Positions 21,146 through 32,682 of a stretch of DNA of 64,000 nt are shown piece by piece; within the stretch, counting starts at the first letter, position 1; each line of letters begins with the position of its first letter. The translations under genes and the position numbers were made by a program. The notes beneath the pieces were generated by a model, which was not told the DNA's origin, ran no database searches, and saw only the letters and a program-made list of their open reading frames with translations. Source of the DNA: Fragilaria crotonensis (Eukaryota > Bacillariophyta > Fragilariophyceae > Fragilariales > Fragilariaceae); the NCBI GenBank assembly GCA_022925895.1, contig JAKSYS010000037.1, forward strand, positions 62,001 to 126,000, given 5' to 3'.

Positions 21146-21683
21146 CTAAATTCAATTTGGACCATCTTTTTATTTTCAGGTGCTCAAGGATTTGCATTGA
21201 GGGGCTTGATGGCCGCTGAAATTTTCTGTTTGTCTGAATTGAAGGTTCTAAAGAGACTGTTTCAGAAGTTCTGTCAATTTTTCTGGCCCTCCCACCATCC
21301 AGAACATCAGGCATGGGGATTGAGGTGCAGTGACACAATGCTCTGCCATCCCAACAAACTACAACCACCCCATGGCTGAGGCAAAGTGCAATACCCAAAA
21401 ATTGCACTCCATCAGGACACTTACCATGTACATTGGGCATCACAATATACCAAGTGGCTGGAGCCCATCATGGATGGATCTTCTATAGTCTACATATACA
21501 ATGGGATGATCTCCCAAATTGACACTTAAGTCAATGGTGTAGCCAACTCCTTTACCATTAGTTCCATCCGTTGGCATCTTTTGCTAGTGGCTCCATTCCT
21601 GAGTCTGCCTCCATGCTCAGGATCATGCTTAGGACATCCAGGAAACATAAATGCCCAATTTCAAGCTGCACAACAACCTTACT

Positions 21684-22330
21684 TTAAAGTGTTTCATTGG
21701 AAACACAGTCATTGATGACAAACAGGATGGTCCTGAGGCTGCCATTACTGAGATGCACTCTAGTATCTCTTGCACAATAGAAAATCCCAGGGTTAGGAAT
21801 GAATGCAAGGCAAGTCCTAAACAGGTAGTTGATAGGGCTGTCACATTTGCCTGAGTCATAGCACTTCATTGGGGAAACGATGCCAGGATTGACAAAATTG
21901 CTTTCGCCGGAAACTGTTGCAAATGTGCGAGAACACACTTCACCGCCACTATAATTGCATGCACAGCAACCACTTCCTGATGTGTGACAGGAAGTGGTTA
22001 TCACAGCATTGCACACAGGTGCAACCCAAACAAAAACTCCATGATTGCAAGTGCAACAACCACCACCTCAAGGCAAGTCCTAAACAGGTAGTTGATAGGG
22101 CTGTCACATTTGCCTGAGTCACAACACTTCATTGGGGAAACACTGCCAGGATTGACAAAATTGCTTTCGCCGGAAACTGTTGCAAATGTGCGAGGACACA
22201 CTTCAGCACTATAATTGCATGCACAGCAACCACTTCCTGATGTGTGACAGGAAGTGGCTATCACAGCATTGCACACAGGTGTAACACAAACAAAAACTCC
22301 ATGATTGCAAGTGCAACAACCAGCCACCAC
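21684..22330 (-). pseudogene. Duplicated Cys-rich peptide-coding unit
   Basis: Each 263-bp unit reads on the minus strand as a Cys-rich segment: VCNAVIATSCHTSGSGCCAC, then NYSAEVCPRTFATVSGESNF, then PMKCCDSGKCDSPINYLFRTC. The second unit has a complete CC...C pattern; in the first, one Cys is Tyr (KCYDSGKC). Because 263 is not a multiple of three, the two copies are in different frames and cannot be one continuous protein. It looks like a duplicated exon or a decayed secreted Cys-rich gene. Family unknown. Confidence 0.35.
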
Positions 22331-22369
22331 CTCGTGATGTATGACAGGAAGTGGCTATCGCAGCATTGC
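21806..22369. repeat. 263-bp direct duplication plus a partial third copy
   Basis: CAAGGCAAGTCCTAAACAGG starts at 21806 and again at 22069, and the copies match almost throughout apart from a 3-bp loss and a few substitutions. A third core (GATGTATGACAGGAAGTGGC) follows at about 22336. On the minus strand each unit reads as a Cys-rich peptide. Confidence 0.85.
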
Positions 22370-22609
22370 TACTAGTAGTGGTTGTTCATCAAGGAAGATT
22401 GTCAGCTTGTCCTTGGCAACAACATTGATGGTGATGCAATGACACCAATGAGGTGATACTAGTCAAAACACAATGATCCGCAAAAACAGCAACATTAATG
22501 AATTGTGGCCAAAATGTGCATTTAAGTGTACCTGCAGCCACCTTGAGTACATACAAGATTTTCAAGCTAACATGACACCATCCAATGACATATACTGGTC
22601 TGAAAAATG

Positions 22610-23179
22610 TGTCAGTGCATCTTTCTCCAATCGACAGGATTTGGTACTGTGTTACTTGTCATAGCGCATACAGTCGTACACATCTGGTTCTTCTGTGCTA
22701 CTGGCCATGTGTATGGGTACGTGCTTTCATTCCATACAAACTCTTGAGTTCACTTGGTACTACTTGGAGTACTCCCAGTACTGGTATCCACTGTACTACT
22801 CAAGTACTCTACTAGAGATGCATAGTCTAATTGGAGCACTATATTGTGCTCCTCACAACTTCTTCTAATAAAGCCATTACAGCCTCAACTGCATTCTTGC
22901 CGGTCACAGAGATTGTAAGGGTGAAGAGGCAACCGGCTATTGACGACAAGAACAATGCTCACACCACTAACAACACAAATGGTAACATCGTACAACAACA
23001 GGTCATCATCGTTTGTTGAGTGTCCCTGATCGTTTCATCGTGATTCACCCGTTTGGGATTGGAGCTGCTGATTGGTGTTGATCTATCGGCTGCCACCACA
23101 TGCATTGACGTTTGTGAGCCACACGTTTCATCCCTCCTACCCCTGAGCGTGAGCGCTCGTAGTTAGGGAGGGTCTCACA
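22610..23179 (+). repeat. Solo LTR of the same copia-like family, target duplication AAATG
   Basis: Begins TGTCAGTGCAT and ends GGGAGGGTCTCACA, as in the element at 4445-8857, and shares the CTGCATTCTTGCCGGTC and GTAAGGGTGAAGAGG blocks. Perfect 5-bp target duplication AAATG at 22605-22609 and 23180-23184. 570 bp. The middle is diverged from the 4445 copy, so it is a different subfamily or an older insertion. The internal part has been lost by LTR-LTR recombination. Confidence 0.85.
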
Positions 23180-23184
23180 AAATG

Positions 23185-24215
23185 TATGTGCTTGGCTGGC
23201 TTCCAATGCTGGTTTGAACCAAACACGTGAGAAACATATCTCCTGATCATCAAGATTGCTGTGAGGTCCTCATGTTGACGATCATATACACACTTGCTCT
23301 ACCGTTGTACAATATGCCTCATCACCTTCTCTATTTGTACTGATGGAGCTTGGATCATCCATGCATCCTCTGCTACTCCTCCTTTCTTTTTCGAGCAAAA
23401 CAAAGTACTGGCTGAAGGCATTGCGTGGTCAGAGACCCTTGCAAACAAAGGGCATTGATTGCCAAATGGTATTTCAATCCATTAGCTATCAAGGACCTGT
23501 GACATGTGAGTAGAGAAAGATTTTACTAATGGCAAATCACGTGTCAAGCAAACTCAGATTGATTTTGCAATCAAAATGGTGAAGTTTGAGGACCATTTTC
23601 TCAATAATGATGTACCAGTTTGACTGCATCATGAGTGGTGTACTCTGTTGAAGGCCTCCCTGCCTTCTTTTGTCTCCCCGTGTCAATAAGATTCGGGTAT
23701 GCCTTCCTTTTTGTTGGCATACTAATAGAATGAGCAATTGTTGTCGGTTTTTTGACCTACGGTCACAGGGTTTTATGACATCTGCTGTTCGATGTGACTC
23801 TTGAGCCGCGCCAGCTTTTCAAAAAGAACCTTCAGTACCCCCTATTCATACGGAAATAGAGCATGGAAAAGATCTCAAAGGGTGCAAATGACGAGTACGT
23901 CAATAATGGATCATTCTAAGAGTGTCTAGCTAGTACTACCTGGCACCTGACAACAATTGCGTCCATCTCTTGTAGGGTCTACATGGTTCAAACCAGTACT
24001 CCGGAGTACCCCTTAAAGATCACTCTACCTGGTAGTAGTGCGAGACTTCGGTCCTAGGTGCCGTCGATCTTTCTCGTCCTGTGGTATTCCAGAGCAACTG
24101 TTTGTAGATGCCTAAGTATATATGTATGTATCCATGCAAAACGGCCCATGTCCTTCATTGTCCCACGACAATCCCGAGAATCCATTTGGCTTCGTAGCCA
24201 CATTTGTGTCATATC
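23185..24215. other. About 1 kb without a recognisable gene
   Basis: AT-rich, only short frames. I see no domain or repeat that I can support. Confidence 0.35.
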
Positions 24216-25086
24216 CTACCTGCACGTCGAGGGCGGGTATGCACTGTATGCGCAAATATTAGACTCAATCCACTTTGCATACTTTGAGACTCTCGTGTAC
24301 CCATTGGGATAACGCCCACAGGCAGCAGCAGCACCGAAAGATGTGACACCCACCAGCACATCGGTGCTTGCGCTTGTGCCGCGAATAAACAGCGGACCCC
24401 CGGAATCTCCTTGGCAGGTACCCCGGCTACCTCCAGCACAAATTTGATTTGCGTTTTTGAAATTTGCGTCAACATACAAACTCGAGCAATCGCTTGCACG
24501 ACGTGTATTCATCGACACCTGCATGAGGTAATATGCTGCTTCCTCGGGGGGTCTCTGAAGAAGCCCAAGCCCAACGGCGCTCACGGGCTTCCCGACCGCA
24601 GGGGAATACGCGTTCTTGTTTATCTTTGCCAGCGTCACTCCCGTGACGGGTTCGTCAAGAAATATTAGCGCAATGTCATTGCTTAACGTTGTAGCGTCGT
24701 ACAAGGGATGTACAACGAATTCACTTGCCGACCTATAGTATTCGTAAGGCGAGTCAAAAAAGCCTGTAGAGTTGACCCACGTTTCGATGCTCCAGATCGA
24801 ATCCCAAGAATACTCTGGGGTCAGACAATGGGCTGCAGTCAACACAACATCAGTTGCAATTAACGTCCCCCCCACAGTTAGCGCTGTACATGTACGTTGA
24901 GATCAGCAGCTGTGTGAAGTACGGATGCCTCTTTGGATCTGCCTTGAAACCTCCGACAATTCTGGATCCCAAGTCTCGCATCTTGGTTGGTACGAAGGAT
25001 TCAGCTTCTTCCATATCCGAGGCAACAACGTGGCCTAATGCCTGGAGAGCAAGGCACAACAATGGAAGAAAGAGACGTCCTGTCAT
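24216..25086 (-). CDS. Trypsin-like serine protease (S1), secreted; one apparent frameshift
   Basis: Starts MTGRLFLPLLCLALQALGHV, a signal peptide. A short propeptide ends at SR|IVGGFKADP, the usual activation site. The second part has LTAAHC (His), DIALIFLDEP (Asp) and TCQGDSGGPL (Ser), so the catalytic triad is complete, and the length is typical of family S1. The two parts lie in different frames that meet at a seven-G run (C7 on the plus strand, near 24866-24872). One G fewer would continue NCGG into TLIATDVVL. This can be a real frameshift or a homopolymer sequence error. Closely related to the gene at 50526 on the plus strand. Likely an extracellular or lysosomal protease. Confidence 0.72.
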
Positions 25087-25539
25087 GGTTTGATTGTCGT
25101 CGCAAGATGTGATCTTAAGAACTTGTGAGCACTCTTCGAAGGCGGTGATGCATTATCCGGAATGATTACCATTCGTGGACGAAAAATCCTGTATAAAAAT
25201 CCGCTTTCGTTTCGAATCGTGTACGTACCATTCAACGCTATCGGAGTACAAGTTCAAGTACAGCTGCATAATACGAGAGGAATCTGGCGAATATGTCATA
25301 CTACTATGTAGTGTAGTTCTCCAGTACGAGGCCCATATGTGCTCTTGTCGCTACGATATTGCGCTGTACATATCTGTAGACGAACAACGATTCGTGCATA
25401 TGCGACGTGCGTTTTGACCACGACATTAGGACATGAGAAGGACCCGCTACAGTACCCGCTACTCGTACCGCCTACTACTACCGGTAGTAGGGTGAGTAAA
25501 GAAATCGGACCGAAGTTCACAAGAAGCAAAAGAATCGTA
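25087..25539. other. Upstream region of the trypsin-like gene
   Basis: No gene seen. Contains a perfect 16-bp palindrome CTACTACCGGTAGTAG at 25475-25490, one of several related palindromes in this window. Confidence 0.35.
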
Positions 25540-25550
25540 GAGAAATAAGA

Positions 25551-25608
25551 GAAAGCTTAACGTCTAGATATTTCGATCTATTTAGAATCTATATCGAAGA
25601 TAAAAGTA
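25551..25608 (+). repeat. Left terminal inverted repeat
   Basis: Pairs with 26687-26743. Confidence 0.8.
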
Positions 25609-26686
25609 TATACTTTTTGTATACATTCATCTTCATTTGTCCTTCAGCCCCATGGACGTCATCAGCTTTGTTCGTTCACCAATCAGAGTGCTAGTTGAAA
25701 GGGGTGTTCGCAAGTGCGCGCTGGCACGGTTGCCAAATTTTGGTTACACCACATCCGATGATCACATGTGATGAATTGATGAATACCAGGTACCACAACA
25801 GTTGAAACATGTGTTGTGCCTCCAGTGGGTTGTGCTAGCTAGTAGTACTCCGCGCACGAGGTACAAGTACGATACCCATGTACAACACGAAAGTTCCATC
25901 CAAAATCGAGCATCCCCATTTTTCTTGGAGACAAACCTACAACGGTTTAATACTGAAAGTCTACGAGTTGCTGTTAGCGTTGGTACTACTGGTACATAGG
26001 ACATCCCCGCGAGTATAAAATTCGAACAACGATAGTTCGGAATTCATCGTAGATTCTACGTGCATCCCAGTACTCTGAGTGCTCCAGCGGCACAGTCGAG
26101 ATTTTATACTGCACACTACAATACTGAAGTGCTCCGCGTACTCGATTCCACTACTACAGTGGCGGTATCACGATACCGGTACGCCGGTGAGCTTTCTTTG
26201 TCATGAGGCCCTTCTCAAACAATGCTTTGAAAGTCAATCAAAAACAGACATGTTCACTCCTATTGTCTCTACTACTGACTACAATTGGTACATGTGCTAA
26301 AGACACAGATTGAGAGTAAAAAGAAGGAGAACTACAGAGATATTACAAGCAGATTGTCTGCAGTGGAGGGTCCATTGTCCAAGTTTGAATTGTGGAATTT
26401 TGTGATGATATTGTGCATTTGGCGTTCCAAATGCATTCAGGTACATCGTCTACCGTTTCTACTTACCTGCGTAGGTGTATACCAGACCTTCCGTTGGTTT
26501 CAACTTCGGATTTGGGCGCGGCTAAAACGAACAAATGATTCAAAAGCACCAACGTAGAAGTCAAAGTACCCCAAGTATGACATATTTGGACTAATCGATG
26601 CACATGGAATGAGATTTTAAGTGAACCGAGGGGTTCGTATCGATGACGTTCACATGACGTTATAATCATCTGTTCGGGAAGGGTTA

Positions 26687-26743
26687 CTTTTATCTTCGAT
26701 GTAGATTCTAAATAGATCGAAATATCTAGACGTTAAGCTTTAT
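26687..26743 (-). repeat. Right terminal inverted repeat
   Basis: Reverse complement of 25551-25608 with about one mismatch (GATGTAG versus GATATAG) in the core. Confidence 0.8.
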
Positions 26744-26754
26744 CGAGAAATAAG

Positions 26755-27500
26755 TGTGTTTGAAACTTCTTGGTTGATTCGGGGAAGTTTAATAGAGAGA
26801 TAGAGAGTCAATGCAACGGTGTTGTAACGACAACACTTGAGGCGAAGAATCTGGGATTTTCACCACTCCTACATCAACAAACCAAGGACATCAATGGTAT
26901 TGCCAAGTGGTTGACGATTCTCTCAAGACGCCTGCAAGTGAAGACCGTTGGCGCTCTTTCTAACATCGTTCCTGCCACTGTTTGCTCTCTCAGTTGCTCA
27001 CTCTGAACTTTGTTTAATGCTGATAGTGGACAAGAAGGACTGACAAGAACTTCGTTATGGAGCAGGCTACAACACGACGGAATTCGAATCGACTTCTGCG
27101 CGTGAGAAATGGTGTTCTGTTTGTTGCGATATGATTTGCAGTTTGGAATTGTTGTCAGTTCGGTACACACAAAGAAAGACGCACCCTTGTCATTGGCTGA
27201 ACATGCTAATGCCAGCAAAATGATGCTATAACATAACCCTTCACGATGAGAATTCACACCAACGAGCGTCGATCGAACCGAACCGCGCCGTCGCCATTAT
27301 CGGTGTACTACACACTCAACGTGATTCATCCAATGTGATTATCGTGATGTATGGAACAATGTCAAAACGTGAAGTCCGACGTGATGAACTGAACAACGCC
27401 AACCAAGGTTTCGTCACAGAAAAGGCATGAGCATTGAATTGCTGAAAGGCAAAATACAATCCCCCAGCATGCACGGAATACAATGTTCATGCTATTGTGA
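26755..27500. other. Non-coding gap
   Basis: A 127-codon minus-strand frame at 26874-27257 has no recognisable domain and an unconvincing composition. Nothing else seen. Confidence 0.3.
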
Positions 27501-27508
27501 GGATTAAG

Positions 27509-28500
27509 TCACAACTTATTTGGAGTATGCCTTTGCTGTTCATCGCCTGAGGATGACAGCGCTTCACCCAATCTGTCTTGCGCATTCTCGATTTTGCGCA
27601 TGCTTATTTTGCTCGTATTGAAATCAATCCACCGTGCATACCTAGATAATCTCGCAAACACACCGGGTCCAAGCCAAAAACGTTTGCCAGAACTGAAGAA
27701 GGTGATTCCCATCTGAACATCTTGCTGTGCACTCGCCCCATGACAAGAAAGTAGCGCACCTCCGGAATCGCCTCGCCACGACAGGTACCTCCCTCGTTGC
27801 TGGCACAACATTTGGTTTTCGTTTTTGAAACTGCACATCTCTACGCATTATTGAGCTGTGACTGTGCGTTTGGATGCCTGCATGAGTTCAGTCACCTCTA
27901 CGGTCACGGGATGTGACTGAAGATGCCCCAGCCCAGTTGCGCTTAGACACTGACCACAGTCATGGGGACAGACGCGTTCCGGGAAAACTTGATCAGCGGA
28001 ACTCCCACAACAGGTCGGTTCAGAAATAGTAGCGCAATATCATGAATAATAGAATCTGCGTTATACCTCATATGAACAAGAGATCAACTTGTGGTCCGGG
28101 CGTACTTGTTTGGTGTACCTTCAATACTCGTGGCATTGAACGAAACTTCAACAAAACTTGAATCTGTAGCATCATCTGAAACCACAAATTGAGCTGTTGC
28201 CAAGACAACATCCATGGCAATCAAAGTGTCCTCCCCGCAGATGTACTCCGTTGTCGAGAGAGACGCATCAACAGCAGTTTTCTTGGCATACGTCTGGGCC
28301 ATGTAGTACATCGCTGAGGATCTGCTCTCGTACCTCTGTCGATTCGAGACTTCAACAAGTTTTGCAACATTGCTGATTCAGTAACCACAGACTTGCAGTA
28401 TTCCTTAAAGCATTAGCCGATGCAACATGTTCTGCTGCAAATACGACGACAATCGACAACGCGAGAACCCACCTTCCCGTAATAGCACAAGTATGACGAA
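27509..28500 (-). pseudogene. Decayed trypsin-like protease
   Basis: A third, much diverged relative of the two trypsin-like genes. The 5' end keeps a hydrophobic leader (TGRWVLALSIVVVFAAEHVA, around 28430-28490), then comes a piece reading GEDTLIAMDVVLATAQF where the active-site LTAAHC should be, so the catalytic His and the next Cys are gone (Q and F). The 3' end keeps WRGDSGGALL around the catalytic Ser and the YARWID end. The pieces lie in several frames with at least two breaks. Clearly a pseudogene. Confidence 0.7.
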
Positions 28501-28609
28501 GTGGACAGAGGGGGTGGGAGGGGGGATGATGATTCCACTGATGTGGAGTACTACCGGTATTTGTAGTTCGCATTTTCTTTACACTGTATTGGCATGAAAA
28601 GCGCACTGG

Positions 28610-30109
28610 AGTACCATTGTTTACGTGTATTGTGTGGTACCAGCACTCAGAGACTCAGAGTACAGAGGACAGAACGTCGTAGAGAAGTATATGACATATA
28701 CTGGCGGGATGCGTGTACAGCGTAGAAGTACAAGTACAAGTACTTGTATTCATACCTTTCCCTCCTCATCACCTCGTCGCCGTCCTTTCGTCGTTCGAGC
28801 AACGGAGCACTGGTTGTGCCGCTACCGGGAGGTCACGATTTACGATTGGATTGCAAACGAGTGTTTTGCACCTGTACGGTGAGTCGCGGAGTTGGAAGTA
28901 TGAATACTGGACGCTACCCTACTGTAAAGGGTAGTATCTAGTCGTGTGGGTCGATCGCCCCTTAGTGAGCGATGCGGCAGCACGTTAAATTGAGGTTTAG
29001 TTTTTTTTTATGTGACTATACTGCAGATTTATATCCTCGTTTCACGACCAAAAATTTAGGGGCAAAGGACATTCGTTTGGCCTTCGAATGTCCTCAAGAA
29101 GTACGGAGTAATTTTTTGACGTACATCCAGGTTGCACTTGCACGAGGTTCCAAAAGGTATCCATAATCCATAGATAGGTTAGTTTTCAAGTCTTATGCTG
29201 GTCCTAATATTACAGTACTACAGTACCCTGTACTCGGTGTTGAAGGTTGGAGGACTCCAGACATTCAATCGCAATCACACTCGTTTATCAATGCGAGCTT
29301 TGTAATCAACTACCGGTAGTATGAGAAGACTCTGGCACTCGTACATCATAAAGTATGATACTCGATTATTCGTATGTTCTTATATGACCTTTCGACGTGA
29401 CTTTAACGGAGAAAGGATATACTTTGTACTGTTTAAGGTATTCATACGAAGTACTGGAGTACGATTAAGAAGTATCATGTTATTACGACATATATGTCAT
29501 ACGGAGTCTACTTGTTGACAAAAGTCCCTTTCACACAGGAGGAATACTCTACTAGCACCCCCGGTACTAGTACCAGCCGCACGGATGCAATTACATCGAT
29601 CCGTCACAGGATGACGGCTGCCGGTTGCGTCCGTGAAGTCTGATGGTGCGGTTGTCGCAATGGATGGCTCGCAGATTATGTAGGATTCCAATCGCAGTGA
29701 CATGTTTTATAATGTAGAACGTGAAACTCCGAGGTTTCGGCCACTTTTATGGATAAATAGGCATGCAGGCATACTAATGTTCGGATGACCTTGCGTCACG
29801 TGCCAACGAAACCTGTATTCTTAATCACCAAACCGTTATACTCGCCGACAGAATACTCTGTACAAGCACGTGATCGCAGTACTACCCACCTACTCTATCT
29901 AACAATAGCGGTTATCTTGTCAACACGTCTGCAATTCAGCCTAAGTGAAATGCCCTACGTTGGTTCGTGTTGTGATCGTCATCCGGACGACTCGAGCACC
30001 GTACAGGCGATGAAAAATTGGAATCAAAATAAGCACACTGGTGCCATAATCGTGACGAGTCTCAGAAAGTTTCGCAAATTGAAAAACCTACCCACCCCGC
30101 AAACTAAAC
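28610..30109. other. Non-coding gap rich in GTAC and TACTAG strings
   Basis: No gene seen up to the small gene at 30110. An overlapping 285-codon frame (29785-30642) runs through this end but has a poor composition and is judged a shadow. Confidence 0.3.
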
Positions 30110-30556
30110 ATGGGACAAAGAAACGCTTCGAAAGCAACGATCAACACGACGAGTCGCTTATTGGCACGCACATTGCATATCTGCTCGGTTGTCTCCGGAC
30201 GTTCACCTCGAGGCAAACACTCCCCAACTTCTACGCTTCGAACCAGAGGAGTTCGATTCAACCCCAAAATTGTAGTACATGTGATCCCACCTGTCGACCA
30301 AATGACGAAGAGCAAGATGTTCTACTCAAGAAAAGAGATTGCAGGATTCGAGTCCCGCCAAAAGATGGAAGAAGTTATCAGCATGTTCGCATTGAAACGA
30401 CTTGGATTGCCTTCCTCCAGCGAGCAGCTGCCATCAGATGTCGACGCGAAAATAAAGCATCGCAGAGGAAAGCGTTCCAGATTATCATCAGAAAAGACCG
30501 ATTGCACGATGTCAGCAGAGCAATCGGTACTGACTTGCAGTCGGTTGGAAATCTGA
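30110..30556 (+). CDS. Small host protein with a diatom-type VRFNP...FYSRKEI motif
   Basis: A 148-residue single-exon frame. Residues 46-80 read GVRFNPKIVVHVIPPVDQMT then KSKMFYSRKEIAGF. I recognise this arrangement (VRF, a short beta pair, a D/E-M-T turn, then a W/FYS-K/R-x-E/D helix) from many uncharacterised diatom proteins; that is memory and not a search. Flanks are Ser/Arg-rich. The longer overlapping frame at 29785-30642 has less protein-like composition. Role unknown; the motif may bind a partner. Confidence 0.5.
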   Translation: MGQRNASKATINTTSRLLARTLHICSVVSGRSPRGKHSPTSTLRTRGVRFNPKIVVHVIPPVDQMTKSKMFYSRKEIAGFESRQKMEEVISMFALKRLGLPSSSEQLPSDVDAKIKHRRGKRSRLSSEKTDCTMSAEQSVLTCSRLEI

Positions 30557-30644
30557 AGGTGCCTTGCAGTTCACAAGTTTTACAATCCACAATATTTCGA
30601 TGCATGTCTACAATCCACAATTTCGAGAGAAGACGCGTCTAGCA

Positions 30645-31300
30645 AAGAAGAACCGCTTCTACGGTTCACTATCGAATAGTCTACTTCAGACGAGAACTCT
30701 GCATGCTAATGCAACCTTCTACAAGGAGATCGTTAATTATAGCGACGACAAAGTCTTTCAAAACCTAAATATCCTATTTAGCATGGATCTTCATTTTTGA
30801 TCGGCTTGAGGATGTTCGACTCCGAGTTCGACGTATTTGAAAAAACCTTCGTTTTAACGATAAATTTTGTTTATCGGGACTCTAGGACGTTTTGCGGGTT
30901 TCATTGACGTGGCCGGCGCGGGTGCAGCTGCCTGATTCTTGTTTGTCACGTAGGTCTTTACAGGAATCATCGCCATTGGGTGAGGTCTTTTTTTGTAGTA
31001 TGGGATAGGTTAGACTTCTTGAAAAGTGGCGACGACCAATCATGATGTCACACCTCGATTCGACATGACTTACTGCCTGGGACATGCGGAAACGGACCTC
31101 GGGCTGCAATTTTGTAGCAGACGTTGAACCTTGAACATACCCTACTACCGATAGTAGCTGTTTATCCTATCCATACCGGTAGTAGAGCTACGGTAGCAGA
31201 TACCAGTACAGCTGGTTTTTCGTTGAAGCGTCCGAACGTAGGTTGTGTACAATTCGTACCATGCACGCATATTATTTCCATATCCTTTATCAAGTTTTAG
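30645..31300. other. Non-coding gap
   Basis: Short frames only. Contains near-palindromic CTACTACCGATAGTAG (31143) and ATACCGGTAGTAG (31173). Confidence 0.3.
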
Positions 31301-32682
31301 TAGCAGCTGTCTCCTGCGACCATAAAAATCCATCTCTGTCGACATGATGATCACACCTCGTCCTCCTCGTTTCTTGTCTTTGCTTCTTTGAGTGCACTGT
31401 TGACGAAGCCACGATCGAAGTCCAATGCACACCTGTGAGACTTGAACAATTTCATCAGGCGTTGGATTTCGGAGTACAGAAGTCCTTGATCTTCTGTTAT
31501 ACTTGTGGCGATGAAGTTGTGGGTACGACCTTGCTGCCTCATTCTCTGCTGACTCTCAAAAAGATGATGGTAAGTACAAATATATGCGCGTGCTCTCGAA
31601 GCAAACTTTCCCATCCTTTCTTTGGTCAACTCCTTGATTGAACACGTTGAATCTCTCACAAGTTGTTTGAAATTCTCTCGTCCCCTCTTTTGAGATACAG
31701 GAACCCGTCGGTAGAAAGCCTTTGCGTGACCCCAGCAAAATTCAATGCCTTCCCTGCTAATTCGGCATGGAACTTTGGTGTTAGAAGTACCGTGATGCCC
31801 AGCTGAGATCCAAGGTACTGAAGTGCCGTTTCCTCATCCTTGAAATCAGCACACTCTGCGATGAGATGGCGTAGGGAATACCGTAAGTCAATCTTCCTGA
31901 AATTGTGTCTTTCTTTCCGTCGACAGTGTATTTATCTAACTCACTTGGATCAATCAGTCCTCTTTCCCACAGAACTTGTAGCATGCCTTTAGATTTTCCT
32001 TCCCATCCAGATAGGATTTTGTCGACTTCTTTGTGAGTTTCGATTGAATTGTTTCTTGCCAATTCCTGAAGTTCGGCTTTAGTGTACCCGCGTTTTTGTT
32101 GGAGCGTCACACCCTTTCGTTGAGCTCTTCAAGAAGGGTCTTCTTTGTTTTTTCAATTGGCTTGCTTCTTTTCCCCATTATTCGATCATGACGTTGTAAG
32201 TCACGTTGCTCTGGTGTCAAATACCATGGGCCACAGTCGTCAGTATTGAATACCATTGACTGTGTCTCCGATGCCCAGGGTTGGTGAGTGTGTGCCCAGA
32301 TAACCCTCTTGTGACATTATGACTGTGTCTCTCATCTGCTGTTTTGATCCTCCAAAGTTCTTTTGCATGTTGATCGCACTGAGTGCACCATCACGTTTGC
32401 GAGCGTGTCCCTGAGAATGATCGAACAAAAATACAAAATCGAAGCTTGGATATAGGATTCGTAGGCAATCAACCACATCCTCAAGCTGAAGACTCATGTG
32501 GATGATTCCAATAACCCTGATTATTGATTCCGATGAACAAGTATTTTACGAAGGGGATTCCAACAAAATCGGCTTCCTCGTTGTTCCCAAGATTTCCATC
32601 GCAGCTGTTGTATCGAGGTAATTTCCACCGCCGAGAGCTGCTGTTTGCCTTGCCATATTCACTCTTTGTAACTCATCCTCTG

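Larger units (their letters stand above)
18650..21640. other. About 3 kb without a recognisable gene
   Basis: Short open frames only. It contains a hairpin at 20001-20060 and an irregular repeat at 20880-21140; otherwise I see nothing. Confidence 0.4.
25550..26744. mobile_element. MULE-like non-autonomous DNA transposon, 1.2 kb
   Basis: Inverted terminal repeats of about 55 bp (25551-25608 and 26687-26743; AAGCTTAACGTCTAGATATT inward) differ by only about one base over the core. Both sides carry the 10-bp direct repeat GAGAAATAAG (25540-25549 and 26745-26754), a target duplication length typical of Mutator-like elements (8-11 bp). The interior has no transposase; a 90-codon frame at 26285-26557 is not recognised. 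Near-identical ends suggest a fairly recent insertion. Confidence 0.78.

Noticed and set aside
30330-30365. tRNA-like T-arm (GGATTCGAGTCCCGCCA)
   Set aside because: No matching acceptor, D or anticodon arms upstream, and it lies inside the 148-codon gene.
29785-30642. 285-codon plus-strand open frame
   Set aside because: Composition is unlike a protein, and the overlapping 148-codon frame carries a recognisable motif.
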